Positions 12,913 to 26,548 of a stretch of DNA of 64,000 nucleotides are shown in pieces (position 1 is the stretch's first letter; each line of letters opens with the position of its first letter). The position numbers and the translations under genes are program-made. This DNA is from Adineta vaga (Eukaryota; Rotifera): positions 13,826,001-13,890,000 of the forward strand of contig CP075497.1 of the NCBI GenBank assembly GCA_021613535.1, given 5' to 3'. The notes under the pieces were generated by a model. It was not told where the DNA came from. It made no database searches and saw nothing but the letters and a program-made list of their open reading frames with translations.

Positions 12913-15900
12913 TTAATCATCACGTATTTTTGGTTTTCGTTGACGTTTGACTGGCATATCGGTGCCACATATATTTGTAGTTTCTTCTTGTAATTCTTCA
13001 ACCTTCTTTCTTTTATTTATTAATGTTCGTTGAGCCTTTTCTTTTCGTTGTTGTTGGAATTCATCAATCTCTATAAAAGAAAAAAATAGATGATTATGAA
13101 ATTTCGAATTATATAAAATTTGTCACTTACGATAATTAGACGTGGTTTGATTTAATGTGCTTGTGGTGTAAATAAATCTTTCATTAATTTCCATATTTTG
13201 TTTAAACCATTCGTCATTGTCTATTTGTTCTTGTAATACATTGCTAAATAAATACGATTGATTGATAATCTTTCCATCAATTTGTCGTTTGATGTTTTGA
13301 TTTGGATTTAAAGAAAGTTTATACTCTTGAATATCAATACCAAAGTCAACTAAATTGATCGCCACTTGAGGATCAGTTGGACTTCCTTTCAAAAAACCAT
13401 TAATCGAATCACCTTTTGCATTACGAAACCAATCACCTTTAATTAATATATTTTTTAATATAAGATAATCAATTATTTTGAATCTGGACTTTTCGTCGAA
13501 AAGTCTAGATGGTATCATCTTGAATAAATCTGTAGATGTGCCAATAATGAACTGCCGTTTCAGAATAATTGATTTCCATGTGACAGATTTTGGATTTAAA
13601 ATAAGATTGTCGACTTCTATAAATACATAACATTTTCTAACATTTTTATATAAGAAGACATTTTTTCCTCAAAGTAAAGTCAAATAATAATTTACTCAAT
13701 CATTTATTCGTTAAAAAAAACTATATCTTCATCATCCTCATTAGCTGTCTAAAACTGACACAATTTTTCTCACATTATTTTCATTCATAGAAAAAACCTT
13801 AGTTGAACATTTATCGAAGTTTTTCTAGAATATCACTGATAAGAAGGCAGATTTGATAGTCTTAAATTATCTCGCTTTATCGACACTGCACAGTGAATTT
13901 ACAATGAAAACTTCTACCTTCTGTGGACCATTTTGATGTTATATTTGTTTTACTTGGTCGACCACGTCCTTTTGTTTTTGAGATATCTTGATCATTAGAA
14001 TCTAAAATATACAGATTTCAATCAAAAAGCGCTTAGTTTGATATTGTAAAATACTTGTTGAAGATCGATTCATATTATTTGTAACATTAGTCAACACCAC
14101 ACCCGTATTTGACAACATGGGTTCATATGTTGAATTTCGTTCATCTATAAGAAAATACAAAAATAGTTTCTATTGAAAAATTATAGAATTAAACTCACCA
14201 ATTGACATGGAATTATCAACGAGTTCATTTTCACTTGATTTATCAGTCATATTAATTGAATCAAATTGTTCATCATCATCAAGCTGTTCATCATTGGTAA
14301 CAATATGGTTTCCATTTGAAACTAAAGAATGAAAAACCGAATGAATATATTTTACAGCACTAATCGTAGACAAAAATATGCTCTATTGTATGAAAACTAG
14401 CAATGTGGTTCGTCATTCTATCTTATAATTGATTTTACCAGGACGTTTTTATTATTATTTCGAACGATAGAACAAACAAAATAACCTGAAGCTGATGCAG
14501 GACCAATACTAATCGATGAAGCCGTTGTTTCATATGTAATTGAACGATGTTGAAAAGAATCTACGCAAATAAAGCAGTTTGAAAAAAAGAAACTCATTTA
14601 TTCTGTCAAATGCAGTTTATAAACAAATGGAATAAATATTTGTTATTCACTTACATTCCATAGATGATTCAGTTGAGGAATTGCCACGAATAGAATCTAG
14701 TATATCATGTACTGCCGACATTTGTTCATTACCAGTGATATTTGTTGTTAAATTTGTTGATGTTGCATAAGAATGTTCGTTTGTTGTTGTAGTATTTGCA
14801 TTAACTGGATCATAATCAAGAGGAGCTTCCTCAACCATTGATTGAACTAGTTGATCTATATAAGAAAGTAGATAATGTTATTATTGCAATTTATTACCTG
14901 TCATAGATTGTAAACTATTATTATCGTCGATTTCATCACAAGAGACAATACTAATTCCATTTGTTGTGTTTGTCACGATTTTTGGAAGAGTTTTGTTCGA
15001 TTCAGTCATTTGTTTCTTTTGAATATGCTCATTCTGTTGGTTATTACTGGGTGTACGACCACTTGAATATGAATTATCTACGAGAAAAAAAGGAAAAAAA
15101 GATTCACAAATACAAATGAGAATGTATGATGTACGTAAATTTGTACAAACTTTTATCCGGTATGATTTCGCCCAGACGAACACGTTCATGTACCATCTCT
15201 CGGAATGATTGAAAACGATCGTCTTCTTTATAATAGTTATGATAATATTGTACAAATTCATCGTTCAATTTCATAAATTGAATAGCTTCATCAGTAAATT
15301 CGTTTCCCATTGGTAAATATTGATGTTCGAATGTTTTTTCATAACGTGACATATCCAACCCTAATCGCTAAATCAAAGAGAAACATCATTTTAATTACGT
15401 TTTAATTATGATCAGTATTCGTTCATATTTTATCTTATAATCGTCTTTAATTTAATCCTCATTTTTAATAGCCTTGAGTTTATTAACAGCCTTACATTTA
15501 TTCTAAGTTATGCATATATCAAAAAGATAATATATGTTAATACTTACTTCGAAAGTTTGTTCAATTCGAGGATTATTTTTAATTGTTGATGGAAACTGTT
15601 TACAAAAAGATGAATATTGTAAATCTTCTTTACCACTACGAACATTTTTAATAAAATTCCCACCAATCAATAAACCATCGTCGATTAAGGTACTCAAGAC
15701 TTCATCAGGCTTCATATCAGTAGAGTGACAAAATTGTCCTGATCCTACGCCTTGTCGTTTATTGGTTAAAAAAGTTCGAGAAAAAAACACGACTGGAAAA
15801 TTCAATACTTTCGTCTTGGCCTTGTCCAGTTTGCAATCTTTTTGACTTCTAAATGGAAATAATACATGAAAATCTATCTCCATCATTCTATAAATACATC

Positions 15901-17907
15901 AACTAACTTTTCAGTTGGTTTTTTTCCTAATCGTTCGTTAATTACGCCGTTCAATGGTTGAAGTGTAAGAAGATTTTCGACAACCAGCATTTTACGTAGA
16001 TACCAAGTATAACCCACAGTAACATCGTTGATATTTGACCATATGATCCATTTAGAACGATCAATTCGTTGACATTCAGCCAATAAAAAATTATTTATGG
16101 ATCTTTCCATAGCATGTTGAAATGATACATCAATCGAAGCCAAATTGGATGTTAATCGATCACCTTGTTTTTGATCTATATACTTCAAGTTCTTGCTCAT
16201 TAATCGAAATATAATACGAATAACTTTCATTGACCAAATGCATTTTGATAACATATTGACTACTTTACGATAAATTGATTTTAAATGTTTTTCAGAAGAA
16301 TTCGATGATTTCCACCAGTCATTGATTAAAGATGCCAGAAGTTTGAAAGAAGAAGTATCATGATTGTGACTTTGACTGCCATAATAATCGTCCTCTCGAA
16401 TATCATTGCTAGTCAAAGAAGCAGCATATGTTGCTGGTGTTGTAATGTTTTGTTTTTTCAGTTCTTCCAATAAACGTTCTTCATAATCAATACCTATATG
16501 TGAGAAAAAACGAAACATTCAATAAGAAATATATATGTATAGATAACAATGAGCCATTGACTCATAGAAAGAAGATTGTGAAAGGATATCATACACTGAT
16601 CGAAATGAATCTCAACAGATTTGCAAAGGTGGAATCCTTATGTTTGATAGTTATAATTGAAATATGAAATAGATACTCACATTCTGAATTGATTTCAGCA
16701 ACATCAGCTTTATCTGCCATATAACGAAATTGAAGTTGATTTTTAAAAAAATAAGTAACTGAATGTGCAAAATGAGGAAAAGAAGGAATATGTGTAAAAG
16801 ATTTTGATTTCATTTTTGGTAATTCATTAATAGACTGACACCATGTAAAGAAGACACGTCCAAAAACACCATCTTGAATTCGTGTTTCATGAAAACGTTG
16901 AAGCATTGAAGTTAATTTTGTACCTGTACTTGCAACAAACATGTTAAAAAGTGCTACTGGTCGGTTGATTTTGATTTGTAATACACCTGTTCCTCGAATA
17001 AAACCACCACGAATACCATCGGATGCATCGCAAAATAAACTTACACCACCGGATGTTTCATTTTTACCTTGTTCATAGTAACCTAATTTACCAAGTGCAA
17101 CATCTCCATCCGAATGTAATAGTATGGTATTAATTTTTGCTAAATTTGTAAGTAATGCTACTTCTGTTGTATTGGAAACCACCAAAGAATATTCTGGTTC
17201 TTGTGATTTGTTTTTATTTTTCTCCATATGAATGTTTTGATCATTATCATCATTTTCATTGTTTGGATTTCGTTTTGCAGATGAATATCGATCAGGAAAT
17301 GAATTGATAACACTTTGTAAAGCTGCTGACACTTCTTGGCAGATTGAACTTTTGTTGGATGCTAAAATAAAGAATAAGTTTTAGTACTAGAATATAATCA
17401 ATCAAAAGATAATTTTCGACAAGATTTTTCGTGAAAAAAGTATCCTTGAATTATTTATTATTAAAAATATATCATTTATGATGGATAATGTAAAAATATC
17501 TAATTTCATTTCTCAACATATGATTCCTATTCTAAGTTCTGCCGAATTCTTAGAAGTCAACAGAAATATATACATCGAATTGAATTGTGAAGAACACTAT
17601 ACATACCACTTTCACCTAACAAATGGTGATTTTGATTCAAGAAACCAATACTGTTATTAACTGGATTATAAAAATATGATTCATCAGATAATGCACCAAT
17701 GATGGCATTTAAACCTGCCAATGTTACTTCATAAGAATGACCATTACGTTGTTGTTCTTTTAAGAAACACAGTAGATACCAATCATCTTCTTTATCAAGA
17801 AATTCAACATCAAAACTTGGTAATGAATTTAATTGCTGGAAATTTGCATCAAGAACCAATGCAAAATCATTGGGAATTGCATGTGATGATGTTCGATTGT
17901 TCGCCAT
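12913..17907 (-). CDS. Many-exon protein with DUF3987-like region and C-terminal AT-hook
   Basis: Exons with matching phases include 17907-17607, 17361-16681, 16493-15908, 15848-15548, 15367 to about 15150, several short ones between 15080 and 13900, 13616-13131 and 13070-12913. The first half resembles DUF3987, a helicase/primase-associated ATPase-like family: NTTEVALLTNLAKINTILLH, a GY..G spacing, GTGVLQIKINRPVALFN and IQDGVFGRVFF. A region with TVGYTWYLRKMLVVE follows. The middle exons are short, Ser/Thr/Asn-rich and probably disordered. One encodes KGRGRPSK, an AT-hook core. The last exon has NKRKKVEE and VKRQRKPK, likely nuclear signals. A nuclear DNA-associated role is inferred. I cannot name a eukaryotic gene; it could be transposon- or virus-derived. 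Confidence 0.55.
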
Positions 17908-20900
17908 AATATATCATAAAATAAAGCTTGTTTTATCTAAATAGTAAGAAAACAATTAGAAATTTAAAGATATCTTACAGAGAGAGACTAATTCATATAA
18001 ATGCGTTTGAATCGTTCAAGTTGGTGGTATTTATAAGGATCAAGTATAACAAAGAAATTTTATTCAAATAATGAAAATGACCTGGACAAATGTATTCTTA
18101 TCATAATGTACACAATGAATTGAAACCGACGGACTATTTATTATAGCAACAGAAATAAAGAAAATAAAGGCAGAGAGATTATAAGAAAATCTTTGTAACA
18201 AAGAACGCATCTTACTTCTTCTTGGCAGTCGAGTCAACTAAGATTTCCGAATACAAATATCTATTCAAGATTAAATCCATTTAGAAAAAAGAAAGAAATT
18301 ATTTTTTGTTTTCAAAATACAATTTTATTAATACATTGAACTTATAAACACCAAAACTTGACGAATAAAGATGTCGCCGGAGATCAACATGTATGTATAA
18401 AATGACATCGTGAAATTTTTTATGTTATATTAACGTATTCAGATGGATAGTATAATAATGGTATGTACGATACAGAAAAGAATAGGAGGATAATTGAATT
18501 TCTAGATAAAAATCATAATTTTATAATTGATTATAATACAGTCAATATACACTCATTCAATTGATTGTACATATATATGTATTATGTACAACAAAAAGCA
18601 GTTTCTACAAAAAATTACCGTTCAACAGCAATAATGTACCATAATGGAAACCGACGACAGTATTATCATGTTATCTTGAAATGATTATATTGAAGTTTCT
18701 ATAATTTTCAATGCAACTATAAAAGATCGATAATGATCTGAAAATTTTTAATATGGTTATTCATACATAACAAGATAATCTACCAACGAATTGATAATTT
18801 TATTCATTTATGTTGTTATTGTTCTATGAATGTTTATCAATACTCGAATAAATATTGCTTCTACGTCAATCATTTTATTCTTTCAAATAATTTGTAAATC
18901 CTATTTTCCTTTAAAAATAGTGAGCTTATAAAACAGAAAGGCTTATTGTTACTAAGTAATATGCCTATTCATGAACAAATTTCATATTAATGCACTTCCA
19001 AAAAAATCTCTTTCATTAGGACAATGATTCTGTATTAATGCATTAAAATGCATTATTTTAATAAAACCTCGTTGATTAAGATCATGACTCTATATCAATG
19101 CATTAATATGCATTATTTCAAATAAACCTCGTTGATTAAAACCATGACTCTATATCAATGCATTAAAATGCATTATTTTAATAAAACCTCGTTGATTAAG
19201 ACCATGACTCTATATCAATGCATTAAAATGCATTATTTCAAATAAACCTCGTTGATTAAGACCATGACTCTATATCAATGCATTAAAATGCATTATTTGA
19301 AATAAATTTCGAATAGACCGTTGGTCATGTATTAATGCATTATAATGCCTTAGTAACGTTTGATTGAGGAGAGTTTGTTGGGTATATTTTTACATATTTT
19401 CTTTAGCAATCATTCAAGGAACGTGAAAATGGAGATTTTGTATCAAAAAGTCTTTCCTTAAATAATGGTAAACGATACGTTTCTGTCCTTTTTCTCCGAT
19501 GATCATCCTTAAAAATTCGTTAAAAGGTCACTATGAAGTTGATTATAAAATTTACATTAGAAAACGAATGATTCGATATCAGGCATAAATAGATCTTTTT
19601 TCCCTTTCGTCTGTTTTTTTGTTGAACGGCATACATGGGGTTCGGGAATATGATTGTTCACAGAAGAGCTAAACATAGTAGATGGACAAGAAAAGAAAAT
19701 TTAATGATGACTTCGACGAAATTAAATTTAACATGGAGAGTTGAAAAGAAATTGATAGTATATGAAAAGAAACAATGATTTATTCAAAATAAAATTTATA
19801 GAATTGATAAGTTCGAAAAATAAAGTTGTTTATGTTAAGTGGTTGAACAATGGATGCATGATATATCCTTCGATTTATCTATTGTTTTTATAGTTATTGT
19901 TTGAATTATTTGATCTTATTCGAAATTAACAGACACATTTGAAAAATACTCTACACAATACATTCGAGTTAAATTTGATCTTGTTTCCTTTTACTTTTTT
20001 CTGATAAAGAAAGTAAAAAAAAGAAAACAAAATGTTAATATGGAAGGAGGTAAAACACAAATAAATAGATAGTTGGGAAAGGAAAAACAAATAATGAACA
20101 TCACCTAATACAAGACCTTTCGAATTTTACGAATCAACTGAGTGTGTATAGATGCATGTAACCAAATCTGTTTTCTACTTGTATGTTATCAAAATACCTG
20201 AGTTATTCATTTAGTTATTTTTTGTCAGCATACTTTATGGTATCATATTGGCTTTTTTCGTGATATAACAATTTTTCCTTGAAGAATACCTCAATATTAA
20301 AAGTCTATAGACTTTTACTGTAGATTATATATCTGAAAATAGTTCTTTATTCCATTTACAAATTTAAAGAGTATCCTTTAGTTTCATTTTACAGCAATAA
20401 AATGCATTGTCACTACATCACTGTGATGATAATACAAGTAATATTACATTATTACATATGATTTGTGTCTGATACTTTGCTACGAATCGAACGTTTTTCT
20501 TCAGCACTTGTTATGTATGAGAAATAATTTAATTAAATGATGAAATTCTTTTACAATGATTATAAGCATGATAGTTTAACATTGAATAGTATCTTGATGT
20601 TCAGGATCAATGTGTTTCTTTATTAATAAATAATCATGCATTGTCATTCTTGTGCATCTATTTCTTTTAATTTCTCCTCTTATACCATATGACATCAAGA
20701 ACTGATGAAGGTGAAATTACTCATTACACTTCTACGCTAGGATACATCGAATCTTTGAAGAAAAATCGGCAATTAAATTTTCTATGGAATTATGTCAAAT
20801 TCATTGGTCATAATTATCGAATGCATTCATTTTTCTTTAGTACATGTTTATGATTTAATCTATATACTAAGTCAGTATAAGATTTTATATTTAACACACG

Positions 20901-21088
20901 TGAGAATCGACATTCTTTTTATTTATAAAAAAACAATGAAATAAATTGGCAATTTAATATGGTTTTATTTGAGGATCATTACATGTTCAAATCAAAAGAA
21001 TTAAATCACACGTTAATATGATGCATATTCTTACGACATCTATTGATATAATAACCTCCATTTTTTTGTGCCAATACAGAAATGTATA
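17908..21088. other. Gene-poor stretch
   Basis: About 3 kb with no supported open frame. It holds the 60-bp satellite listed separately; the rest shows nothing recognisable. Confidence 0.5.
18960..19340. repeat. 60-bp tandem satellite, about 5-6 units
   Basis: Units of exactly 60 bp follow one another between 19021 and 19320. Each contains ATGCATTA-type motifs (a near-palindrome around TGCATT) and AAACCTCGTTGATTAAG. The outer units at 18961 and 19321 have diverged. The central units differ at only a few bases. Confidence 0.9.
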
Positions 21089-21090
21089 TA

Positions 21091-22294
21091 CACTAAGGTG
21101 CAAAAGTCTTTGCCCTACATATAGCTTGTCTTTTTCACAATATATGTTTCGAAGTTTCTGGAAAGATCTTTCGAGAATGTTCTGGCATGTGAGGAGGACT
21201 ATATAAACAACTATATGTGCCGTGAATCACCGTTAATATCTTTTCTATGATGAAAAAAATGTCTAAACCACGTAATCTATATTCAATGAAAATAGTGCGC
21301 TCGACTATATTATATCACTGGAATAATGGTCAACGATCTCCTCAAACCATTGCTCGTATGACAAAGATCCCACTTCGAACTATTAAATATAATATTGCGA
21401 AGATCAAAGAACAAGGTACAATCGAGGATAAACCGCGTCGTGGTCGACCTCATAAGGTCACTGCTAAAGATCATCAAGCACTCGGTCAATGGATTCGACG
21501 TGACAACGAGATAACATCAAAACAATTAGCAGAAAAACTGCTTCACGACCGAGGTCTGAACGTATCCCGATGGACTGTTCAACGTGAACTTCATCGAATG
21601 GGTTATAAGAGTACTTTACCACGTGGTACACCAATGCTGACTCCACAGCAGAAGGATGCACGTGTTCAATGGGCAATTAAACATCAAAACGATGACTGGA
21701 GTCGAACAATTTTCACCGATGAAACATGCTATCAATTGTTTCGAAATACCATACGTCGATGGTCGGGCTATCATTCTTTCAATACAATCATGGATGGTAA
21801 ATTTTATGTTCAAATTCTTCAAGATCATCTTATTTCCAATGCTAGAAAGCAATTTGGTCGACGATGGCGACTTCAACAAGATAACGATCCCAAACACACA
21901 AGTCGAGTGGCACAACATTTCATATCCAAAGAAGTACCTGAACTAATCGACTGGCCATCAAATAGTCCGGACATTAATCCGGTGGAGAACTTGTGGTCAA
22001 TTATCAAACACCATGTTGAAAAACGAAAACCAACAAATCTTCAAGAATTGGACATGTTTCTACATGAAGAATGGTACAAAATTGACATGGCCGTTATAAA
22101 TCATTTGATACGTTCCATGAAATCACGATGTTTAGCTCTGATTGCATCGAAGGGAGAGAGAATCAAATATTAAATGTAATACTTTTGTACCTTGAACTAT
22201 ATCTTATCTTTGTATATATTTAGTTTTTATATGGCTTACTTCTTTGCTAATAAATATTTGAAATAATGAGGGCAAAGACTTTTGCACCCTAGTG
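21091..22294 (+). mobile_element. Tc1-type DNA transposon, 1204 bp
   Basis: The left end CACTAAGGTGCAAAAGTCTT (21091-21110, continuing TGCCCT) is matched in reverse complement at 22269-22294, with one mismatch in about 26 bases. TA dinucleotides at 21089-21090 and 22295-22296 are the expected target-site duplication. The element contains a single transposase frame. Confidence 0.92.
21247..22173 (+). CDS. Tc1 family transposase (DD34E), internally shortened
   Basis: 308 residues. An N-terminal paired-type helix-turn-helix (SPQTIARMTKIPLRTIKYNI) is followed by a GRPHK linker and a second HTH. The catalytic triad is visible: FTDET (first Asp), LQQDNDPKHTS (second Asp) and SPDINPVENLW (Glu), with 34 residues between the second Asp and the Glu. 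Between NTIRRW and GYHSFNTIMDGKFYVQIL the usual stretch of about 30-35 residues, which carries the conserved VWG and small-residue motifs, is missing, with the frame kept. The enzyme is therefore probably inactive although it has no stop or frameshift. The element's TIRs are intact, so it could be moved by an intact relative. Confidence 0.9.
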   Translation: MMKKMSKPRNLYSMKIVRSTILYHWNNGQRSPQTIARMTKIPLRTIKYNIAKIKEQGTIEDKPRRGRPHKVTAKDHQALGQWIRRDNEITSKQLAEKLLHDRGLNVSRWTVQRELHRMGYKSTLPRGTPMLTPQQKDARVQWAIKHQNDDWSRTIFTDETCYQLFRNTIRRWSGYHSFNTIMDGKFYVQILQDHLISNARKQFGRRWRLQQDNDPKHTSRVAQHFISKEVPELIDWPSNSPDINPVENLWSIIKHHVEKRKPTNLQELDMFLHEEWYKIDMAVINHLIRSMKSRCLALIASKGERIKY

Positions 22295-22681
22295 TATATT
22301 GAACGTGGATTACATGATTTTATTGTTCAATATTCAATAGTATTTTTATTCAAATTTCTATTCGAAATATCATATTTCAGATATTCATTTCGATTTTGGT
22401 ATTATTTTCCAATAATTATAGATTTTGAAGAATTATTGTTTTTTGCTTATTAATCATGACAAGAAAATCATCATCTAATAAAATAAAAAAAGTCGATCGA
22501 TCGTAAATCTGCTCATTCGTGTAAAAAGGTCCATCATCGATTGATTTTCGTTCGAAATAACTATTTGGACTCATCTGGTTAGTCAAATTGCTTTCACCAA
22601 ACATATAAAAATTAATACTTTGGATAAATAAATAAAACTGAAAGAGTCATTCATTTTTACTTTTAAGAGGATGAATCGTCA

Positions 22682-25011
22682 ATGAATAAAAATATTGAAC
22701 CAACAAAAATTGGTAAAAATAATAACAAGAATATTTTGTCAAATTCTGACTCTACAAGTAAAATTTTGCATTTTGATGACAATCAAAAGCAATTGCCATG
22801 TTCTAATCAAAGTAAGTGAAAATGTGCTTCATTCATTCATTTCTTTTCTGATCGGTCTAATATTACTTGATATTTTAGCTATTCCACCAGGTGCTACCCA
22901 CTCGTCGATTGAAATTCTTCATGCACCAGATAAATCATCATCTTTTTCACCAAAACCAAGTTTCAGTAATGAAAATTCTTCAACAATAGCTTTATCATCA
23001 GGTATTGATGAAAGTTGATCGTTATTAATAAAGATTTTCATTCAAAACTAAATAAAAATAAAGCTTTGTATCATTTTCATTATTGGAAAAGAAATGAGAA
23101 GTCGATTCTATATTTATTTATGTCACATAATTTTCTTATTATTTGAAAGATCTTGACTTATGTTATCTTATTGTGATTGTTCTTTTATAGGTTGTCACAA
23201 GGAGGATCAGAATATAAATTCTTCGTGCACAACATGTAGTGAATTTCAAGAACAAATTTTTCTTTTGAAACAACAAATAAATTTTTATAAAACACATTGG
23301 ATACCTCGGTTAGCTTTTGATTTGCAAATACAATACAAATCAATTAGTTTCTTTCATAGGTCTGTCGGTTCGGAACCACAATATTCTTCTACATCAACTC
23401 AAACAATTGATGAGGAAAATTTTCCTCATCATACACCACAGGTTGTTTCTAATGAACCAAAAAGTATGTTCGAGAAAAAATTCAAAAAAAATTTTCACAA
23501 AATGAATTATTAAAACAGTTAAAGATAATGAGCAATCGCACATATTTAAAGAACAAAAAAATCTAATAAAAATTAAACAAGTTTCTGATTTGAATTGATG
23601 TCAATCCCTATAAAAAAAAGTCAGAAATAGATTTTAACGTAATCTTGTTGAAGAAAAATCGATTTATATCACTTCATAGAATAATCTATTTTAATTCATT
23701 TTAATGAATTAAATCTTCTAGAATGATTCATTGTAATCAAGTTGAAAAATTATAATTGATCTTCATAGATGTTTCGAATAAGAAAGACTTTTGATTCATT
23801 AAACTTTACAACAAGCATATTTAGATTTATCGTTTAAATCGATATCGGTTTATTCAGTTTTTTTAAAATAAAAAATTCGGTTTTCACCGGTTAAATAGTG
23901 AAATTATTTTTTAAAATCAATTCTTGAATATCAAATCTATTAAAATCATTAGAGTTTAATGAAATCTAGAAAAAGACAAGTATAATCATAAAAAAGTTTT
24001 AGTCAATTTTGAATGATCTTTTCATATAAAACTTTGATGAAAAATGAGTGAAAATCATAGCATTCGAGTTTATTATTCATCACAGAAAGTCTATCAAAAT
24101 GCATTTCAGATTTTTTGATATTTTAAATCATTTATGTTTTTACGTTCAAATTATTAATATTTTTCTTGAAATAGTTTGATAAAGTTTCTCAATTTTTTAG
24201 AAGGAAAACATGATGAAGAAGAGGAAAAACAACAACAACAACTGAAAAAAAAGAGAAACAAAAAGAAAACAAAAAGACTTGCAGCCATTTTAGGTTTAAC
24301 TTTTGATGAAATAATCAAATGTAAAAAATCGACAATCACCAGAAGTTGTCGAAAAATAATTAAAACCATGTATCCCACGAATAAATTACGCCAAAAAGAG
24401 CGGATTTCATCGATGTCGTCAAACAAACTTGATGCAGTACACGGTAAAGATATTTTAAATTCGATTTATATCTAATGAAAAAAAGTACAGAAAATATCAT
24501 GGAGTACTGGACAACATACAATAGACTATTTTGATAAGATTAAGAGGATTTCGAGGATTTATACATAAAGACATACATTAGAAAGGAATTGTCTACTCGT
24601 CTTTGTTTTATTTTGCATAGCTCATTCAAAAATAATGATCTTTCAGCAAAGTACATAAATTTGATCTTTGCTCATAACTATATAGCGTTCTTCTTAAATT
24701 TCACTTGTGACTATCGATATAAGGCTTTCAACCATTCTTCCTATGATGGAACACACTATTTACATTTTAACTATTATACATAAACATAAAAATGTATCTA
24801 TACGAGTGGAGTATTCACGTATAAATATCAATATTATTGGCATTGTTGCCCATTTACAAATATATATATATAAACTTCTCTTTTGATAACGATAATAATT
24901 AAAGATTTTTTTTTAGATTTGGTCAAATTATTCCATCCAAAGCAAAAACAAACACCAGCACATGTTTTAAATAACGCCATAGGAAATGTTTTTTCTGTTG
25001 CTCGTCGATAA
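22682..25011 (+). CDS. Five-exon protein with C-terminal BEN-like domain
   Basis: Exons: 22682-22811, 22879-23001, 23191-23463, 24201-24443 and 24917-25011, all with GT-AG borders and agreeing phases, giving about 287 residues. The N-terminal half is Asn/Ser-rich. Exon 3 has a small CxxC-like motif (SSCTTCSEFQEQ) and a short coiled-coil-like helix. Exon 4 starts with a Glu/Gln run and a strong basic stretch (LKKKRNKKKTKR), a likely nuclear signal. The last part (TITRSCRKIIKTMYP, LDAVHDLVKLFHP, LNNAIGNVFSVARR) follows the order and spacing of a BEN domain: an ARxLL..LFP-like helix, a LDxxxxxxVxxxFP helix and a final AIxxxxxxAR helix. BEN proteins bind DNA and repress transcription. A similar domain occurs at 60437-61141. 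Confidence 0.6.
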
Positions 25012-26548
25012 AAAAAAAGAATACTTATTTTGTTATTCGAATAGATAAAAGAATGTTTTTCAAAATTTCGATCTATATAATTCTTCTATAGGATATGTTT
25101 ATGGGCTAGCCTATACAAGATTAGATTAAACTAGGAAAAAGTAGCGAATATGTTTCTGAGCCAAACGTCCACAGAACAATGTGGTTTGTTGGTAATTCTA
25201 CAGAAAAAGAGTAGTTTTTTAAAATCTTAATATTGTAAACAATATGTAATTGAAAACGCCAATTTCATAGTTATTTCTCATCTCACTACTCATACTTGCA
25301 CAAACTCACCATGTAAAGTTCTAAGAGAAGAAATGAATTGTTACATGATAGAATTTTGTTGAAATTATTTTTCACAGTAAACTCTTTGTATCGCACAGAG
25401 GAAGCTAGTGACAATGATCAATACTAAGATCTATTTTTGAATTACTTTTCACCAACATTACATAATTTGAGAAAAGATAGATGTGGCCCTATAATAATTG
25501 GCGATGAAAATGTTGAACACGATCGATACTTGATTGAAATTATCCTTTACAATAATAAAATGCATCCATTGAAAATTCAAAGGTACAGATTATGAAGTTT
25601 GAAAAAGAAACAATGATTTTTATAAAACATATACAAAAGGAATCTAGTTCTAATCGCGTTAGTCAAACACCTAAATGTCATATCAATAAAATCCAACTGA
25701 ACCGCATTTTCTATAAGAGTGTTGCTTTCTTCGTGTACTGTGAAAAATTTAGAGCTTCGCCGAAATTCATTCGAAAGGGCAATTTCATGTCCAAAAGCAA
25801 ACATGTAAGAGAATGCATAACTTTATTCGAATTCATAGTGATCCCAAACAGGCATACACCATATTCACGGGCACACTTTACACCTGAGAATAGGTTATTT
25901 CCTCTGAACGAATTCACAATGGACGACAGAAACTTACTGTCTAATGATATGTTACTGAAACCAACCTAGTTAACGATACTAAAGTGAGTCCCATCTACTT
26001 TCAAGTTTTGTACCATACTTTTCCGCTCTTCAAATAACATCGGCCGCTACATTATACACTATGCTCAACTAAAAATTTCATGTCATTTGGTAATTTTCTA
26101 TCACAACCTCATATCTTGAAGACCAGCTACTATCAACAAAGGCATAGAAGCAAATTACCATTGAAATCATTACGAAACACCTATCTACAGTCTCTAATCG
26201 ATCACAATCCCACCATACAAACTCGAAGACGCTCCATTCACCACATTATTTCCATTATGGCAGCCATCGACAGAATTCCATAAAATATCGAATCATCATT
26301 GAGGCTATCACGCAAAATAAAAATAAAATCCATGATAGAAACTGGGAAATTCCCGATTATGTCCATCACAAACGGTAAAGCTAAACTCTATAACTGTTAC
26401 CTACTACCAACGAAAATTTAGATTTCCCGCCGGAAAACGCTAAAACGCAACAAATCAGATATTCCCGATGTAAATATATGTATTAAGGTCTATAAAACAG
26501 AATTCACCGGCTATTCACCTCTGAAGTCGACGTAATATTCGGTTTACT
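25012..26548. other. Spacer without a supported gene
   Basis: Open frames at 25592-25969 and 26080-26283 are short, overlap frames on the other strand, and show no recognisable domain or splice context. I do not call them genes. Confidence 0.4.

Noticed and set aside
25577-26283. Open frames on both strands up to 125 codons
   Set aside because: They overlap each other in opposite directions, show no domain, no splice context and no sequence similarity to other genes in the window.
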